From: Endozoicomonas sp. 8E
GTDB taxonomy: Bacteria; Pseudomonadota; Gammaproteobacteria; Pseudomonadales; Endozoicomonadaceae
DNA length: 64,000 bases
NCBI RefSeq assembly: GCF_032883915.1
Contig: NZ_CP120717.1
Coordinates: forward strand, 5,844,501-5,908,500
Reading direction: 5' to 3'
Below the pieces are notes generated by a model. That model had not been told where the DNA came from. It did no database searches and saw nothing but the letters and a program-made list of their open reading frames with translations. Positions 44,376 through 53,155 of the stretch are shown piece after piece (the stretch's first letter is position 1; each line of letters starts with the position of its first letter). The position numbers and the translations under genes were made by a program.

Positions 44376-46517
44376 ATGAGCAAGGCACAAAAGCACACTT
44401 ATTTTTTGATCTATCCTTCCTCTCTGTGTACAGAAGGCAAGGATAGAAATATTAAACTCTCACTCTACGCAGCACTGCTCTTACTGTCTTTGTCTGTTAT
44501 CTGTCAGGCTAAACCGTCGGTTAGACGTTTTATTGTCGAGGTTGGACAGAATTCTGATTTTTCAAGCCAATGCTTTTCTATAAAAAATGACAGACTTACA
44601 TTGTCAGATAACTTGTCAGACATTGCTGAAACAAATTGCCATGAAGAACCCAATTCATCACCTTATGTAAAACGACACAAACTTGACAGCTACGAGTTGA
44701 AAACGCCCCTCATTGAGTCCATTTCGTGCCAATGGCTATACGCTACGAATCTGCTGGTTGCTTATGAACTGATCCTGAACAACAAAGCCCCCCCTATAAA
44801 CTTAAATCCTTATTTATGGCTGCCTTTAGAAGCGGTTATCACTATCGGTTGGCTTTTAAAAAACTATTGGAAACTCGATTCACCGCTGTATAACCCCATT
44901 GAACAACAAGAGGCGAGTCAATCCCTCCCGTTTGCAATCACTGCTATGATGCCCGGCTCTGAACACACCTCGCAGCAAGGCCAGCCATCAGAATCATCCG
45001 GCCAGCTTAACCCACAGGCTACCACTAAAATTACAGGCTATTTTAGCAGCCTCCTGTATTCTGACTCTGACTCTGCCGACGGTAACGGAGGCCCTCAACA
45101 ACACTCACATACCTTGTGTTTAAATTGTTATGTCTATCCTTGTCATGGTCTTTGTCAATTCAAAAAATCTTCCTGTTCGTACAATAGCGGAACGCCGGAT
45201 TGTGAAGAAAATTCGGCAGGCTACGCAGAAGCTACTCCCGGACAAAGCTCGTACTCTCCTCTGGCCAATAGACACTATCATAATTACAACTCTTTAGACG
45301 GGGTCGCCTTAGACGGGGTCGCCTCAGACGGGGTCGCCTCAGACGGGGTCGCCTTTGACTCAATGGTTACAGGGGCAGCCGATGCCACCAGCCCTGCCCA
45401 GCAGGCAACTTGCAATGTGATAGTCTTCGGAGAGGATGGTCTGCTCCGACAGTGCGGAAAGGTTTACAAGAATAAAAAAATTCTTTTGTCTCACAAAAGC
45501 GGATACCACACCGGGCAAAAAGCCTGTGACGCAATAGTGACTGGGGAGGATAACGAGCCGCGGCTATGCGGAGCGTCCTACCAGAATGCCAAAACTCTGT
45601 GGTATCACAAAAGCGTTGCCCACAGTGGGCAACAGACCTGTGTCTTAAGCATGATAGGGGAAAATGGCCAGCAGCGGCCATGTGGGAAAATCTGCGAGAG
45701 TATTCGATCTCTGACGGTTCATAAAAGCAGATACCACACCGGACAAAAAACCTGTTGCGTAAACGTTATCTGTGAGGATGGCCAGCAGCGGCCATGTGGA
45801 AAGGTATGCATCAATACTGCTGCCCTGATGCATCACAAATCAAAAGAGCATTGCAGGCAACAAACCTGTAGCGTAGCCGTGATCGGGGATGATGGCCAGC
45901 TGCAGCCGTGCGGAAGAGTATGCAAGAGTGGTCGATCCCTGTCATCTCACAAAAGCAACGTCCATTCAGGGGAAAAAAACTGTGACATGATAGTGGTTGC
46001 TGAGAATGGCCAGAAGCGAGCATGCGGAAAAGTCTGCAAGAATGCTCAAGCCCTCTCGGAGCACAAAAGCAGCAACCACTCCGAGCGGAAAACCTGTGAC
46101 GTGACCGTGGCTGGAGAGGATGGTCAACAGTGGGCATGCGAGAAGGTCTGCAACAGTGCCAAAGCCCTCCGGGAGCACAAAAGAATATTCCACACCGGGC
46201 GACAAACCTGCGACATACCAGTAGTGGGAAAGGATGGTCAGTCACGGCCGTGTGGGAAGGTCTACAACAATGCCAGAGCCATAATGGATCACAGAAGAAG
46301 AGTCCACACCGAGAAAAAAAGCTGTGACTCAACAGTAGTCGCAGAGGATGGTCAGCTGCGGCAATGCGGCAAGGTCTGCAAGAATGCTCATGCTCTCTCG
46401 CAGCACAAAAGAAGACATCGAAAACGCAAGCCTCTTAATGTGGGCCAGGAAGATGACCTCAGTCCTTTAACTGACACGCACCGTCATGAAGAGATAAAAA
46501 CACATTTATTTTTTTAA
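44376..46517 (+). CDS. Array member 22: exported protein with nine C2H2 fingers
   Basis: An ATG at 44376 opens the frame, but the first 25 codons correspond to noncoding leader in all other members and would place the hairpin inside the coding region. The homologous start is ATT 44451 (IKLSLYAALLLLSLSVICQA), which gives about 688 residues. The in-frame TGA seen in other leaders is lost here through a base deletion. Four DGVAS units lie before the fingers. Nine intact finger units run from about residue 321 (counted from the ATT). Several have Tyr at the core position (CGKVY, CGASY), and unit 7 reads CEKVC. The C-terminus extends past RKRKPLNV with TDTHRHEEIKTHLFF, running into spacer sequence. 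Confidence 0.86.
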   Translation: MSKAQKHTYFLIYPSSLCTEGKDRNIKLSLYAALLLLSLSVICQAKPSVRRFIVEVGQNSDFSSQCFSIKNDRLTLSDNLSDIAETNCHEEPNSSPYVKRHKLDSYELKTPLIESISCQWLYATNLLVAYELILNNKAPPINLNPYLWLPLEAVITIGWLLKNYWKLDSPLYNPIEQQEASQSLPFAITAMMPGSEHTSQQGQPSESSGQLNPQATTKITGYFSSLLYSDSDSADGNGGPQQHSHTLCLNCYVYPCHGLCQFKKSSCSYNSGTPDCEENSAGYAEATPGQSSYSPLANRHYHNYNSLDGVALDGVASDGVASDGVAFDSMVTGAADATSPAQQATCNVIVFGEDGLLRQCGKVYKNKKILLSHKSGYHTGQKACDAIVTGEDNEPRLCGASYQNAKTLWYHKSVAHSGQQTCVLSMIGENGQQRPCGKICESIRSLTVHKSRYHTGQKTCCVNVICEDGQQRPCGKVCINTAALMHHKSKEHCRQQTCSVAVIGDDGQLQPCGRVCKSGRSLSSHKSNVHSGEKNCDMIVVAENGQKRACGKVCKNAQALSEHKSSNHSERKTCDVTVAGEDGQQWACEKVCNSAKALREHKRIFHTGRQTCDIPVVGKDGQSRPCGKVYNNARAIMDHRRRVHTEKKSCDSTVVAEDGQLRQCGKVCKNAHALSQHKRRHRKRKPLNVGQEDDLSPLTDTHRHEEIKTHLFF
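44411..44446 (+). promoter_or_regulatory. Inverted repeat covering the ribosome site, member 22
   Basis: CTATCCTT (44411-44418) and AAGGATAG (44439-44446) pair perfectly. The loop is one base shorter than usual. Confidence 0.5.
45297..45356 (+). repeat. 15-bp coding repeat in member 22
   Basis: Four units of GACGGGGTCGCCTCA, with changes only in the last three bases, encode DGVAS or DGVAL. This is the least diverged copy of this microsatellite in the array. Confidence 0.88.
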
Positions 46518-46518
46518 T

Positions 46519-46555
46519 CTATCCTTCATCTCTGTAAACCTGAACACAAGGATAG
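46519..46555 (+). promoter_or_regulatory. Inverted repeat covering the ribosome site, member 23
   Basis: CTATCCTT (46519-46526) and AAGGATAG (46548-46555) pair perfectly, although the surrounding leader has diverged. Confidence 0.55.
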
Positions 46556-46592
46556 ACTTATTAAATCCTCACTCTTTGCAGCACTTCTGCTA

Positions 46593-48629
46593 ATGTCTTT
46601 ACTTGCCATCTGCCAGGCCAAACCGTTGACAAGACGTTTTATTGTCGAGTTTGAACAAAATGCAGGTTTTCCAAACCGGAACTTTTCTATAAAGATTGAC
46701 CGACACACATTGTCGGAAAACCCATCAAATACTGTCGAAATAAACGACTGTCCAGAACCTGATTTACCATCAAATGATATACGACAAAAAACTTACAGTT
46801 GCAGAGTAAAAACAACCCTGATTGATTCGATTTCGTGGCAATGGCTTTATACGATAAATCTGCTGGTTGTTTATGAACTGATCCTGACTAGAAGAGACAT
46901 CTCTTCAAGCTCCAATCTTTATTCATGGGTATCTCCAGAAGCAGTTATCGCTGTCAGCTGGCTTTTAAAAAGCGACTGGAACCCCGATTCATCGCTGTTT
47001 AACGCGATTGAAACACAAAAAGCAGTAACTATGTTGACACTGTTGGGTCACCCATTTGCAACCATCACCGCGATGTATGGTTCTGGAAATAGCCAACAAC
47101 AATCCCGGCCATCAGTATCACCGGGACAGAAAGCACGAAAGACAACAACCCACCGTAAAGGCTCTCTCAATAGCCTCATGATTACAGACTGTGGCGACGG
47201 TGATAAATCTCCTCAACGACACCTGCATACTTTAGGTTTAAATTGCTTCATCCATCCCTGTTATGGCGTTTGTCAATTACGACAATTATCCAATAGCAGA
47301 GGGTCCGCTGAGTTAGAATACCAGCAGCCCAATGAGTCGTTAACGACTCCGGTGGCGGTGGCAGAAATAAAAATCTACCAATCAGGAGAAACACCCCGAC
47401 AGGGCTCATGCCCTCATCTGGTTGTTGGATACTGCTTTAGTTGCATGCCCCATTTTAATTTTTTAGACGCTAAAGATTCCCACCAAAACTCACCTTTGGG
47501 AACATTGGGTAAAGGTTCAGTCTGTGAAACAGACTCTGCCGGGCAGGCAACCTGTGACGTGATACTGATCGGGAAGGATGGCCAGCAACAACCATGCAGG
47601 AAGGTCTTAAAGAATGCCAAATACCTGCAAAAGCATAAAAGAAGCATCCACACCGGACCACAAACCTGCAAGGTAACAATGGTCGCTGAGGATGGTCAGG
47701 AGAGATATTGTGGGAAGCTCTGCAAGCATCTTCAAGCTTTGTGGGATCACAAAAGGAGAGACCACTTCAGACCAAAAATCTGCAACGCAAAAGTAGTCAC
47801 AGCGGTTGGTCAGCAGCAACAGTGTGGGGAAGTCTGCAAGAATGCACGAGCCCTGCTGGATCACATGAAGGTCGAGCACACATGGAAACAAACCTGTAAC
47901 GAAACCGTTGCCGGAAGGGGTGGCAAGCAGCGGCCATGCGGAAAGACCTTCATCAAAAAAAATGCCCTGTGGCATCACAGAAAAAGACAGCACAGCGGGC
48001 AACAGACCTGCAACGTGACCATGATCGGGGGAGATGGCAGACTGCGGCCATGCGGAAAGGTCTGCAAGAGTGTTCAAGCCATGTCCTCTCACAAAAGCAG
48101 ATACCACGGCTTGCAACGAACCTGTGACGTAACCGTGACCGGGGAGGACGGTCAGCCGTGCCTGTGTGGCGTGGTCTGCAAGAGTGCTAACGCCCTCTCG
48201 GATCACAAAAGAAACGAACACACCGGGCAACAAACCTGTGACGCAATCGTGGTCGGGAAGGATGGCCAGAAACGGCCATGTGAGAAGGTCTTCAAGAGTC
48301 TTCAAGCTTTTTCGGTTCACAAAAGCAAGTACCACACCGGGCAAAAAATCTGTGACGCAACCGTGATCGGGAAGGATGGTCGGTCGCAGCCATGCAGGAA
48401 GACTTGCAAGCATCTTCAGGCACTGTGTTATCACAAAAGAAAAAACCACAGCGGACAACAAACCTTTGACGCAACCTTGATTGAGGAGTACGGCCAGCAG
48501 CGGGCGGGCGGGAATGTCTGCAGCAATGCCGCAGCCCCCTTGAACCACAAAAGAAGTCATCGAAAACGCAAGCTTCTTGTGGGCCAGGGCGATGACCTCC
48601 TTTCTCAAGAAAGTAAAGTGAAGAAGTAG
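46593..48629 (+). CDS. Array member 23: exported protein with nine finger units
   Basis: ATG 46593 gives the short signal MSLLAICQA; homologous codons extend up to ATT 46560. The product from the ATG is 678 residues. The Cys cluster CFIHPCYGVC and second cluster CPHLVVGYCFSCMPHF are present. Nine finger units start near residue 321. The last one has lost both Cys (TFDATLIEE, RAGGNVC), leaving eight. Units 2 and 8 share KHLQAL helices, and unit 4 has an unusual core (CGKTFIKKNALWHH). Sequence between fingers deviates more than in its neighbours (linkers FRPK, TWKQ, GLQR). The tail is RKRKLLVG. Confidence 0.88.
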   Translation: MSLLAICQAKPLTRRFIVEFEQNAGFPNRNFSIKIDRHTLSENPSNTVEINDCPEPDLPSNDIRQKTYSCRVKTTLIDSISWQWLYTINLLVVYELILTRRDISSSSNLYSWVSPEAVIAVSWLLKSDWNPDSSLFNAIETQKAVTMLTLLGHPFATITAMYGSGNSQQQSRPSVSPGQKARKTTTHRKGSLNSLMITDCGDGDKSPQRHLHTLGLNCFIHPCYGVCQLRQLSNSRGSAELEYQQPNESLTTPVAVAEIKIYQSGETPRQGSCPHLVVGYCFSCMPHFNFLDAKDSHQNSPLGTLGKGSVCETDSAGQATCDVILIGKDGQQQPCRKVLKNAKYLQKHKRSIHTGPQTCKVTMVAEDGQERYCGKLCKHLQALWDHKRRDHFRPKICNAKVVTAVGQQQQCGEVCKNARALLDHMKVEHTWKQTCNETVAGRGGKQRPCGKTFIKKNALWHHRKRQHSGQQTCNVTMIGGDGRLRPCGKVCKSVQAMSSHKSRYHGLQRTCDVTVTGEDGQPCLCGVVCKSANALSDHKRNEHTGQQTCDAIVVGKDGQKRPCEKVFKSLQAFSVHKSKYHTGQKICDATVIGKDGRSQPCRKTCKHLQALCYHKRKNHSGQQTFDATLIEEYGQQRAGGNVCSNAAAPLNHKRSHRKRKLLVGQGDDLLSQESKVKK

Positions 48630-48711
48630 CTATCTGTTACTTGCCCTTTCAAAAACACATTTATTTTCTTGATCTACCCTTCCTCTCTGTAAATCATAAG
48701 GCAAGGATAGA

Positions 48712-49032
48712 ATTATAAAATACTCACGCTCTGCAACACTGCTGTTACTGATATTGTCGTTGTCTGTCTTCTGCCTGGCGAAATCGTTGAAAAAACGTTT
48801 TGTGGTCGAGCTTAAACAAAATAAAGATTCTACAAACCCGGGCTTTTCTGTAAAACGTGATCTGGGCATATCGCAGAACAGGCCGTCAGATATTGCCGAA
48901 ACAAACGGCTATGCCGAACCCGATTTGTCAGTGGATAACTAACAGCACAAACCTGACTGTTACGAGTTGAAAACAACCCTCACTGAGTCGATTTCGTGGC
49001 AATGGCTTTGTGCGACGAATCTGCTGGTTGTA
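48712..49032 (+). pseudogene. Array member 24: truncated N-terminal copy
   Basis: A full leader (CTACCCTT/AAGGATAG, one mismatch) and signal sequence (LSLSVFCLA) are followed by the first 60 mature residues and then TAA at 48940. Homology continues past the stop through TLTESISWQWL and the first hydrophobic segment. At about 49032 it breaks off into the leader of member 25 (TATTCTTGATC). It looks like an unequal-crossover product that joined the first third of one copy to the leader of the next. Confidence 0.8.
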
Positions 49033-49042
49033 TATTCTTGAT

Positions 49043-49080
49043 CTATCTTTCATCTCGGTAAACCAGGAATGCAAGGATAG
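49043..49080 (+). promoter_or_regulatory. Inverted repeat covering the ribosome site, member 25
   Basis: CTATCTTT (49043-49050) pairs with AAGGATAG (49073-49080) with one G-U pair. Confidence 0.5.
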
Positions 49081-49108
49081 TACTATTAGACTCTCGCGCT
49101 TAACAGAA

Positions 49109-51190
49109 ATGCTGCTGCTAATGCTGTTGTCGCCTGTCTTCTGTCAGGCAGAACCGTTGACAAAACGTTTTATTTTCGAGCTTAAAGACAATACAGCTTC
49201 TTCAGACCAGAACTTTTCTATAATACGTGACTTGGATACATTGCTGAACAACCCGACTGATATTGTCGAAACAAGCGGCTGTGCAGAACGTGATTTGCCA
49301 TTGGATAACAAACGACACAGAACTTACAGTTACGATGTGAAAACAACCTTCATTGAGTCGATTTTCTGGCAATGGCTTTACGTGACGAATCTGCTGGTCG
49401 CTTTTGAACTGTTCCTGACCACCAAAGACGCCTCTCCAGACTCCAATCCTAATTCATGGCTACTTTTAGACGCAGTTATTGCTGCAGGTTGGCTTTTTAA
49501 AAGCGATTGGAGCCCTGATTCGGCACTTTTTAACCCTATTGGACAACAGGCGGCATCTAAGTTGAAACGGGTGGATCTTTCGCTTGCGATCACCACCATG
49601 ATGCCTGGCTCTGAACATGGCCCACAAAGAGGCCAACCACCTGAATCTTCCGACCAACAAACCCCACAGGCCATCAGCTGCGCTACAGGCTATTTCACTC
49701 ATCTCTTTTGTTCTAACTCTGGCGACGGTAACGAAAGCCCTCAACAACACTCACATACTTTGGGTTTAAATTGTTTTGTCTATCCCTGTAATGCCGTTTG
49801 TCAATTCCGAAAATCTTCAGATTCATCCGATAGCGCAGCGCTGGAATGTGAAGGAAGTTCGACAGACTACACAGGAGCCATACCCGGACAAAGCACATAC
49901 TCCCATCTGACCAATGCACAGTGTAATAGCTGCAACTCTGAAGACGGGGTCGCCTTAGACGGGGTCGCCCCTGACTTATTGGCTACAGGGGCAGCCCATA
50001 GAACGAAACCTGCCGGGCAAAAAGCCTGCAACCTGGTCTTGATCGGTGAGGATGGCCAACTGCTGCAATGCGGAAAGGTCTTCAAGAACACACAATCTCT
50101 GTCGTCTCATAAAAGCACATATCATACCGGGCAAAAAACCTGTGACGTATGTGTGGTCGCGGAAGATGGCCAGCTGCGAACATGCGGGAAAATCTTACGG
50201 AACGTCAAAAGCCTTAATTATCACAAAAAGAGATACCACACCAAGCAAGAAACCTGTGATGTGACTCTGGTTGGAGTGGATGGCCAGCAGCGGCTGTGCG
50301 GGAAAGTCTGCAAGAGTGCTCTGTCTCTGACGGTTCATAAAAGCACAGTCCACACCGGGCAAAAAACCTGTAGCGTAGCTGTGGTCGGGGAGGGTGGCCA
50401 ACAGCGGCCATGCGGGAAGATCTGCAAGAATGCTCAAGCCCTGTACGATCACAAAAAAAGCAACCACAGCGGGCAAAAAAACTGTAACGTAACTGTGGTC
50501 GGGGTGGATGGACAGCAACGATCATGTGGAAAGGTTTGCAAGAGTGCCAGAACCCTGACAATTCACAAAAGCAAAGACCACAGCGAGGAACGAGCCTGTA
50601 ACAGGACCGTGGTCACGGAAGATGGCCAGCAGCTGACATGTGGTAAGATCTGCAAGAATCTTCAAACTCTGTCTTATCACAAAAGAAAAGACCACACTGG
50701 ACGACAGACCTGCAACGCAATCGTGATTGGAGAGGATGGCCAGTCGCGGCCATGCGGTATGACCTGCAAGAATGTTGTAAACATGGAAGCTCACAGAAGA
50801 AGCTTCCATACCAGGCAACAAACCTGTGACGTGGCAGTCATCGGCCAACCGCAGCCCTGCAGTAAGGTCTGCAGGAATGCTCGAGCCCTGTCTGATCACA
50901 AAAGCAAATTCCACACTGGGCAACAAACCTGTACTGTGGCAGTAGTTGGGAAGGATGGTCAGCAGCAGCCATGTGGGACGGTCTTTAAGAATACTCATGC
51001 CCTTTGGGATCACAAAAGCAGAATCCACAGCGGGCAAAAAACCTGTGACTTAAGCGTGATCGGAGAAGATGGCCAGCAGCTGCCATGCGGGAAAGTCTAC
51101 AAAAATGCCGAGGCCCTGAGGAGTCACAAAAAAATCCATCGAAAACGCAAATCTGTTGATGTGGTTCGCGATAGTGACCCCAGACCTTAA
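49109..51190 (+). CDS. Array member 25: exported protein with ten C2H2 fingers
   Basis: ATG 49109 starts MLLLMLLSPVFCQA. An upstream in-frame GTG at 49010 lies inside the truncated copy 24 and is unlikely to be used; the family ATT is at 49085. The product is about 693 residues. The Cys cluster is CFVYPCNAVC. Ten finger units run from about residue 307. Unit 8 has lost three residues of the hairpin loop (VIGQPQPC, C-x10-C) but keeps all four ligands, so the loop tolerates shortening. Units 3 and 5 share the loop VGVDGQQR. The tail is RKRKSVDV. Confidence 0.88.
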   Translation: MLLLMLLSPVFCQAEPLTKRFIFELKDNTASSDQNFSIIRDLDTLLNNPTDIVETSGCAERDLPLDNKRHRTYSYDVKTTFIESIFWQWLYVTNLLVAFELFLTTKDASPDSNPNSWLLLDAVIAAGWLFKSDWSPDSALFNPIGQQAASKLKRVDLSLAITTMMPGSEHGPQRGQPPESSDQQTPQAISCATGYFTHLFCSNSGDGNESPQQHSHTLGLNCFVYPCNAVCQFRKSSDSSDSAALECEGSSTDYTGAIPGQSTYSHLTNAQCNSCNSEDGVALDGVAPDLLATGAAHRTKPAGQKACNLVLIGEDGQLLQCGKVFKNTQSLSSHKSTYHTGQKTCDVCVVAEDGQLRTCGKILRNVKSLNYHKKRYHTKQETCDVTLVGVDGQQRLCGKVCKSALSLTVHKSTVHTGQKTCSVAVVGEGGQQRPCGKICKNAQALYDHKKSNHSGQKNCNVTVVGVDGQQRSCGKVCKSARTLTIHKSKDHSEERACNRTVVTEDGQQLTCGKICKNLQTLSYHKRKDHTGRQTCNAIVIGEDGQSRPCGMTCKNVVNMEAHRRSFHTRQQTCDVAVIGQPQPCSKVCRNARALSDHKSKFHTGQQTCTVAVVGKDGQQQPCGTVFKNTHALWDHKSRIHSGQKTCDLSVIGEDGQQLPCGKVYKNAEALRSHKKIHRKRKSVDVVRDSDPRP

Positions 51191-51243
51191 ACTGACACCC
51201 GCAACTCATGAAGAAGATACAAAAACACCTTTATATTCTTGAT

Positions 51244-51280
51244 CTATCCTTCTCCTTTGTAAACCAGGAGGCAAGGATAG
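51244..51280 (+). promoter_or_regulatory. Inverted repeat covering the ribosome site, member 26
   Basis: CTATCCTT (51244-51251) and AAGGATAG (51273-51280) pair perfectly. Confidence 0.55.
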
Positions 51281-51314
51281 AATTATTAAACTCTCACGCT
51301 TTGCAACGCTGCTG

Positions 51315-53066
51315 TTGCTGATACTGTCATTATCTGTCTTCTGTCAGACCGAACCGTTGACAGAACGTTTTATTGCCGGAACAAACGACCGTACAGTGTC
51401 CGATTTGCCATTGGATGACAAACGACACAGACCTTTCAATTACGGGATAAAAATAAACTTCATTGACTCGATTTCGTGGCAATGGCTTTACGCGGTGAAT
51501 CTGCTGGTTACTTATCAACTGATCCTGACCAGCAAAGACGCCTCTTTAAGCTCCAATCTTTATCCATGGCTATCTGCAGAAGCGATTATCGTTGTCGGTT
51601 GGCTTTTAAAAAGCAATCGGTGCCCTGATTCAGCGCTGTTTAAGCCTCTTGAACAACAGGCGACATTTATGTTGACAGAGGTTAATCTCTCGTTTGCGAT
51701 CAACACTATGATGCCTGGCTCTGAAAATAACCCACAACAAGGTTTATCATCAGAATCGCCCGGCCAGCAAGCCCCTCAAGCCATCAACTGCCCTGTAGGC
51801 TATTTCGCTCGTCTCTTTTATTCAGACTCTGGGGACGGTAACGAAAACCCTCAACAACAGTCACATACTTTGGGTTTAAATTGTTTCGTCTATCCCTGTA
51901 ATGGCTTTTGTCAATTCCGAAGTTCTTTAGATTCATCCGTTAGCTTAGCGCTGGAATATGGAGAAAGTTCAGCAGACCACACAAGAGCAAACCCCGGACA
52001 AACTTCATACCCCGATTTGGCTAATACACAATGTTATCGTTGGAACTCTTCAGACGGGGTCGCTATAGACTCACTGGCTGCAGGGACAGCCCATACAACG
52101 AAACCTCTCGGGCGAAATGCCTGCAACGTGATCGTTGTCCGGCAGGATGGCCAGCAACTGCCGTGCGGGAAGGTCTTCAAGAGTGTTAAATCTCTGTCAG
52201 TTCATAAAAGCTCATACCACACCGGGCAAAAAGACTGTAACGTAACTGTGGTCGGGGAGAATGACCAGCTGCGACCATGCGGAAGGCTCTTCCAGAACGC
52301 CAAGAGCCTGTATTATCACAAAAAGCGATACCACACCGAGCAAACAAACTGTGATGTAACCGTGGTTGGGGAAGATGGCCAGCAGCGTTTCTGTGGGGAG
52401 GTCTGCAAGAGTGCTCAATCTCTGTGGACCCATAAAAGCATACACCACACAGGGCAAAAATCCTGTGACGTAACTGTGATCGGAGAGAATGGCCAGCTGC
52501 AACCGTGCGGGCAAGTCCTTCAGAACGCCAGATGCCTGATTTATCACAAAAAGAGATATCACGGCGTACAACAAAACTGTGACGTGGCAGTAATCAGGGA
52601 AGATGGCCAGCAGTGGCCATGTGGGACGTTCTGTAAGAATGCTCAAGCCCTATCGGTTCATAAAAGCAGATACCACACCGGGCAACAAACCTGTAACAAG
52701 GCGGTAGCCGGGGAGGGTGGTCAGCAGCGGCCATGCGGAAAGGTCTTGAATAGTATCCAAGCCCTGTGGGAGCACAAAAGCAAAATCCACAGCGGGCAAA
52801 AAACCTGTGACCTGAACATGGTTGGAGAGGATGGTCAGCAAAGACCATGCGGAACGGTTTGCAAGAATGCCAAAGCCTTGGCGAATCACAAAAGAAGAGG
52901 CCACCGCAGGCAAAAAAACCGCTACGAGACAGTGGTCAGGGAAGATGGTCAGCAGCAATCATGCAGGAAGGTCTGCAAGAATATTCATGGCCTGTCGAGT
53001 CACAATAGAAGACATCGAAAACGCAGGCTTTTTAATATGGACCTGGACGATGACCCCAATCCTTGA
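51315..53066 (+). CDS. Array member 26: exported protein with eight finger units
   Basis: TTG 51315 gives MLILSLSVFCQT; the ATT is at 51285. The product is 583 residues, and the N-terminal domain is short because about 30 residues after the signal (ELEQNADF to SDIVE) are missing. Eight finger units start near residue 270. The last lacks its first Cys (KNRYETVV) and has Asn after the His (SHNRRH). Units 2 and 4 share a helix ending YHKKRYH. The tail is RKRRLFNM. Confidence 0.88.
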   Translation: MLILSLSVFCQTEPLTERFIAGTNDRTVSDLPLDDKRHRPFNYGIKINFIDSISWQWLYAVNLLVTYQLILTSKDASLSSNLYPWLSAEAIIVVGWLLKSNRCPDSALFKPLEQQATFMLTEVNLSFAINTMMPGSENNPQQGLSSESPGQQAPQAINCPVGYFARLFYSDSGDGNENPQQQSHTLGLNCFVYPCNGFCQFRSSLDSSVSLALEYGESSADHTRANPGQTSYPDLANTQCYRWNSSDGVAIDSLAAGTAHTTKPLGRNACNVIVVRQDGQQLPCGKVFKSVKSLSVHKSSYHTGQKDCNVTVVGENDQLRPCGRLFQNAKSLYYHKKRYHTEQTNCDVTVVGEDGQQRFCGEVCKSAQSLWTHKSIHHTGQKSCDVTVIGENGQLQPCGQVLQNARCLIYHKKRYHGVQQNCDVAVIREDGQQWPCGTFCKNAQALSVHKSRYHTGQQTCNKAVAGEGGQQRPCGKVLNSIQALWEHKSKIHSGQKTCDLNMVGEDGQQRPCGTVCKNAKALANHKRRGHRRQKNRYETVVREDGQQQSCRKVCKNIHGLSSHNRRHRKRRLFNMDLDDDPNP

Positions 53067-53118
53067 AATGAAACCGGCTCTTTCATGAAAAAGACGAAAA
53101 AACACTTATTTTCTTGAT

Positions 53119-53155
53119 CTATCTTTCGTTTCTGTATGACGGAAGGCAAGGATAG
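53119..53155 (+). promoter_or_regulatory. Inverted repeat covering the ribosome site, member 27
   Basis: CTATCTTT (53119-53126) pairs with AAGGATAG (53148-53155) with one G-U pair. Here an ATG (53136) falls within the loop. Confidence 0.5.

Noticed and set aside
44376-44450. ATG 44376 as the true start of member 22
   Set aside because: The extension is homologous to untranslated leader in all other members and would bury the signal sequence 25 residues from the N-terminus.
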